Positions 61,227 through 64,000 of a stretch of DNA of 64,000 bases are shown here, in pieces. This stretch comes from DATJPD01 sp035506575 (lineage in GTDB: Bacteria > Pseudomonadota > Alphaproteobacteria > CACIAM-22H2): NCBI GenBank assembly GCA_035506575.1, contig DATJPD010000055.1:1-64000 (forward strand), in the 5' to 3' direction. Under the pieces are notes generated by a model. The model was not told the origin of the DNA. It did not search any database and was given only the letters and a program-made list of their open reading frames with translations. A program made the position numbers and the translations under genes. The first letter of the stretch is position 1. Every line of letters starts with the position of its first letter.

Positions 61227-62227
61227 TCCGCTGCGGTCTGCTTGGGCGATGCCGCCTTCCGCGCGCCGAACTTGATGCCCATGATCTCCCGCGCCTCGGC
61301 GGGGGTTGCGATTTCGCGCCCGAGCTCGCGAGCGACGGTCGCGATCTTTCGCACCGCCTCGGCCGAGCTTTGGATTTTCTCCTGCCGGTGCGGGTAAAGA
61401 TAGACCGTGTCCTCCATGCCGACACGCACCATGTCGAAGCCCAGCATCACGGCCAGCGTGCAGAAGGGCAGCCAGTTGCGGCCCCCGGCGCACACGCCCT
61501 TCACGGCATGCGGGGCGAGCGTCTGCTGCATGGTCATCATGTAGAGGTAGTTCCACGGGTCGGGGCCGAGCGGCGAGCCGTGGCTGAAGCCGTGGAATCC
61601 CATCATGATGTTCATGAGCGGCGGGTTCTTGCCGATGCCCTTGGCGACCAGCCAGTCGAGCACGTCCTTGATGCCCTGGTAGCTCGTCGCCTGGTATTCC
61701 GGGCGCACGCCGTGGTCCTCGAGATACTTCACCTGGTCGGCCAGCAGCTTCTCGGTGATCACGTAGACGAACTTCTCCGAGAACGCCGTGGTCTGGATCA
61801 GGAGCACGGCCGACTGCATGAACTCCGGCCCGGCGTCGGTCAAAACGTCGACCGTGCGCTTGACCAGGTCCAGGCCCTGCCCCGTGCCGTAGTCGGCGTA
61901 CGGGATGACCGAGGTCACGATGTCGGGGCACTTGTCGAGCACGCGGGCGATGGTCTCCTTGACCACCAGCGGGTCCTTGCTCGGCGTGCCGTCGCGGTCG
62001 CGCGCGTGCACGTGCCAGACCGCGGCGCCTTCCTTGTGGGCCTCGATCACCGCCTGCACGTTTTCGTCCATCGTGTAGGGCTGGCCCGGGTTCTGCTGCC
62101 GGTTCATGAACGCGCCGGTCGGGGCGACGTTGATGATGAGCTTCTTGTCCATCGTCTTGTGCGGCAGCTCCTGATGCACGTTGCTCAGGATGCCGGAATA
62201 GAGGTCGTGGATGTCGATCGTGTTCAT
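61223..62227 (-). CDS. BKACE-family beta-keto acid cleavage enzyme
   Basis: 334 aa from ATG at 62227; the longer reading to 62347 is rejected. TIM-barrel Kce/BKACE family, with zinc-binding HVHARDRDG, TSVIPYADYGTGQ, and GFHGFSHGSPLGPDPWNY, VCAGGRNWLP, VRVGMEDTVYLYPH. Cleaves a beta-keto acid with acetyl-CoA to acetoacetate and a new CoA ester; the annotated 3-keto-5-aminohexanoate substrate cannot be assumed. Confidence 0.9.
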   Translation of the reverse strand: MNTIDIHDLYSGILSNVHQELPHKTMDKKLIINVAPTGAFMNRQQNPGQPYTMDENVQAVIEAHKEGAAVWHVHARDRDGTPSKDPLVVKETIARVLDKCPDIVTSVIPYADYGTGQGLDLVKRTVDVLTDAGPEFMQSAVLLIQTTAFSEKFVYVITEKLLADQVKYLEDHGVRPEYQATSYQGIKDVLDWLVAKGIGKNPPLMNIMMGFHGFSHGSPLGPDPWNYLYMMTMQQTLAPHAVKGVCAGGRNWLPFCTLAVMLGFDMVRVGMEDTVYLYPHRQEKIQSSAEAVRKIATVARELGREIATPAEAREIMGIKFGARKAASPKQTAAE

Positions 62228-62252
62228 GATACGCTCCTGAAAATTATTTCTT

Positions 62253-63239
62253 CTATTTCTCCGCCGAGGGCTCGATGCCGATGGTCTTGAAGACCTTGGC
62301 CACCGTGGCGGCGTCCTGTTTGACGAAGGCGGCGAACTCGGCCGCACTATTGGGCGTGAAGTCGAGCGTGTAGGTCTTGTAGAACTCCTCGGCCTTGGGC
62401 GTCTGGACTGCCTTGGTGAATTCGGTATTCAGCCGGTCGAGGATCGGCTGCGGCGTGCCGCCGGCCGTCCACACGCCGAAATAGCTCTGCAGGCCCGGAT
62501 CGTCGCCGGCTTCGGCCAGGGTCGGCAGACCGGGCATGAAGCGCGACCGCTTGGCCGTCAGCGACACGACCGGCTTCACCTGGTGCGCCTCGATCTGTGG
62601 GCGTGCGACGCCGAAGCCGGTGTACATCACGTCGATTTCGCCAGCGATCAGGGCCGGGTTGGTCTGTGCGGCACCTTTGTACGGCACGGCCGTGATGTCG
62701 ACATGCGTGTGCTTCAGGATCCAGCGCAGGTAAAGGTCGGGCACGGTCGCCGGCCCCCACGTCCCCCAGTTGATCTTGCCGGGGTTCGCCTTCGCGTACG
62801 CGATCATGTCCTTATACGTATCGAACGGCGCCTTGATGTTCGCCGCGAGCAGATTGTTCGTGAAGCCGAGATTGATCACCGCCGCTAAGTCCTTGGCCGG
62901 GTCGTACGGCAGCTCCTTGAAGAGCTGCGGGTTGTACGTGACCGGGTCGGGAAGGCTGAGGCAGGCGGTGTAGCCGTCCGGCGTGGCGCGCGCGCAGGCG
63001 GACATGCCGAGCATGGCGCTGGCGCCGGGCCGGTTCTCGACGATCACCGGCTGGCCCATGGTCTCGGACATGTGGCTTGCCATCACGCGCGCAAGGCTGT
63101 CGACCAGGCCGCCCGCGACGTACGGCACGACGATGTGGACCGGCTTGCTCGGATAGGTATCGGCATCGGCGCCGCTCGCGGCGAAGCCGGCGAACAGCGC
63201 GGCCGCAACGGCGGCGGAGCGGACAAATAGGGCGTTCAT
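62253..63239 (-). CDS. tripartite tricarboxylate transporter-type binding protein (Bug/TctC)
   Basis: 328 aa from ATG at 63239 (GGGAGAGAC upstream). Signal peptide (about 1-25), then the Bug fold: YPSKPVHIVVPYVAGGLVDSLARV, ENRPGASAMLGM. Binds carboxylates. No TctA/TctB membrane genes are in the window, so it may use a transporter elsewhere or act as a sensor. First gene of the operon with BKACE and MarR. Confidence 0.88.
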   Translation of the reverse strand: MNALFVRSAAVAAALFAGFAASGADADTYPSKPVHIVVPYVAGGLVDSLARVMASHMSETMGQPVIVENRPGASAMLGMSACARATPDGYTACLSLPDPVTYNPQLFKELPYDPAKDLAAVINLGFTNNLLAANIKAPFDTYKDMIAYAKANPGKINWGTWGPATVPDLYLRWILKHTHVDITAVPYKGAAQTNPALIAGEIDVMYTGFGVARPQIEAHQVKPVVSLTAKRSRFMPGLPTLAEAGDDPGLQSYFGVWTAGGTPQPILDRLNTEFTKAVQTPKAEEFYKTYTLDFTPNSAAEFAAFVKQDAATVAKVFKTIGIEPSAEK

Positions 63240-63332
63240 GTCTCTCCCATGCGCGCGCCATTCATGTGCGAACCGCGCCGCGGCTCGCTTGCGGACAAGT
63301 ATCCGCCGCCCGGAGAACCGGTTCAAGTGAAA

Positions 63333-63350
63333 TCGTTTCAGATGAAACGA
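63333..63350. promoter_or_regulatory. candidate operator upstream of the Bug - BKACE - marR operon
   Basis: TCGTTTCAGATGAAACGA: two perfect 8-base arms around a GA centre, 93 bases upstream of the operon start. It fits the size of a MarR-dimer site; binding is inferred. Confidence 0.5.
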
Positions 63351-63412
63351 ATAGGCCGGCGCCTAGGGTAGCCGGACCTGAAGCCGTAGAGGTCAAGATA
63401 GGTCGGGCAGCG

Positions 63413-64000
63413 TCATCGCACGGCCGGCCAGTCGCGTCCTACCAGTACCGGCCAGTCTCTCGCCCAGCAGCAGTCATGATTGAAGTCGGGAATCTCGACC
63501 AGCCGCGCGGGCGCCCCCGGCGGCAGGCGGCGCAGGAAGGACCGCGCCACGTCGGTGCCCACCGTCTCGTCATGGCCACCGGTGAAGTGGATCTGCGGGA
63601 TGCCGGCCGTTGCCGCGGCCGACTGCGCCGGATCCAGCGATCCGGTGAGCGGCGACAGCCCGTCGCGCGCCGTCCAATAGCCGAGATCCAGGTCGGCGGC
63701 CACGGTCACGATCTCGGCGACGTCCGGCCGCCGCGCCGCCAGCAACACCGCCAGCGCGCCGCCGCCGGAATATCCGACGAGGACCAGCCGCGCGGCGCCG
63801 CTTCGCGCCTTCAGGCCATCGATGCCGGCGGCGACGCTGTCGATGACCTCTGGTGCATAGCGGCGCGCGGTCCAGTACGCGACCGCGCAGTTCCGTCCGT
63901 GGTCGGGCAGCGTGTACTGGCAGGGCCGCCCCAGCCACGCCACGGCCGTGCGCCCTGGGTCGGCCAGGGCGAGCCGGAGTGCCACCGGATCGGTGGGCGT
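63413..64000 (-). CDS. alpha/beta hydrolase, 5' part outside the window
   Basis: The frame stays open to base 64000, so the N-terminus lies outside the window. Visible are the nucleophile elbow VGYSGGGALAV (Ser), a loop Asp in GGHDETVGTD, and the catalytic His in PDFNHDCCW; an esterase or lipase-like fold. Substrate unknown. Confidence 0.75.
   Translation of the reverse strand, partial: TPTDPVALRLALADPGRTAVAWLGRPCQYTLPDHGRNCAVAYWTARRYAPEVIDSVAAGIDGLKARSGAARLVLVGYSGGGALAVLLAARRPDVAEIVTVAADLDLGYWTARDGLSPLTGSLDPAQSAAATAGIPQIHFTGGHDETVGTDVARSFLRRLPPGAPARLVEIPDFNHDCCWARDWPVLVGRDWPAVR

Noticed and set aside
1..64000. CRISPR array, prophage, integron or transposon
   Set aside because: No regularly spaced repeats, no transposase, integrase or phage structural genes; the repeats seen are short palindromic intergenic units.

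Overview
The window is GC-rich chromosomal DNA from an alphaproteobacterium. This is suggested by the complete-looking hopanoid locus (shc, hpnA, B, C/D, G, H, I, J with ispH), the MsrP, GlcDEF and Liv-type ABC systems, and palindromic intergenic repeats of the kind common in Hyphomicrobiales and Rhodospirillales. Genus and family cannot be fixed from the sequence alone. There is no tRNA, rRNA, CRISPR array, transposase, integrase or phage gene, so the window looks like ordinary chromosome with dense, often translationally coupled operons.

Layout. 1-3.7 kb: the 3' end of a SPINDLY-type O-GlcNAc transferase, small hypothetical membrane and coiled-coil proteins, and a Tim44-like membrane protein. 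3.8-7.8 kb: a trehalose operon otsB - GH15 glycosidase - otsA. 7.8-13.3 kb: HrpB helicase, an EamA transporter, a small coiled-coil protein, a gamma-carbonic anhydrase-like protein and a SAM methyltransferase. 13.4-18.6 kb: rpmJ (41 codons) behind a strong promoter and a terminator-like leader hairpin, a MaoC-fold hydratase, and the glycolate oxidase genes glcD, glcE and glcF. 18.6-25 kb: TPR protein, MsrP, an MlaC/HpnM-like protein, a metallophosphoesterase, and CopD and CopC flanking two half-size DMT proteins.

25-36.6 kb: the hopanoid locus. HpnD and HpnC activities are encoded as ONE continuous polypeptide. Shc cyclises squalene, HpnH and HpnG build adenosyl- and ribosylhopane, IspH feeds isoprenoid precursors, and HpnI and HpnJ act on the side-chain sugar. 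hpnE and hpnK are not in the window.

36.7-47 kb: a minus-strand catabolic operon with a NMT1/SsuA-type ABC importer, HyuA/HyuB (hydantoinase/oxoprolinase family), two M24-fold proteins that lack metal ligands, and an upstream AroQ-like protein that lacks two active-site residues. Two kinds of palindromic repeat sit between its genes. 47.2-53.5 kb: a divergent unit with a Liv-type ABC importer, a Rieske oxygenase and an ABM-fold monooxygenase. 53.5-58.3 kb: chrA, divergent from a Tat-exported multicopper oxidase, a possible outer-membrane protein and an MFS transporter. 58.4-64 kb: a hybrid histidine kinase, a MarR - BKACE - Bug-type binding protein operon with a candidate operator, and a truncated alpha/beta hydrolase.

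Most gene calls rest on clear family motifs. Substrates of the catabolic and transport operons are inference only.
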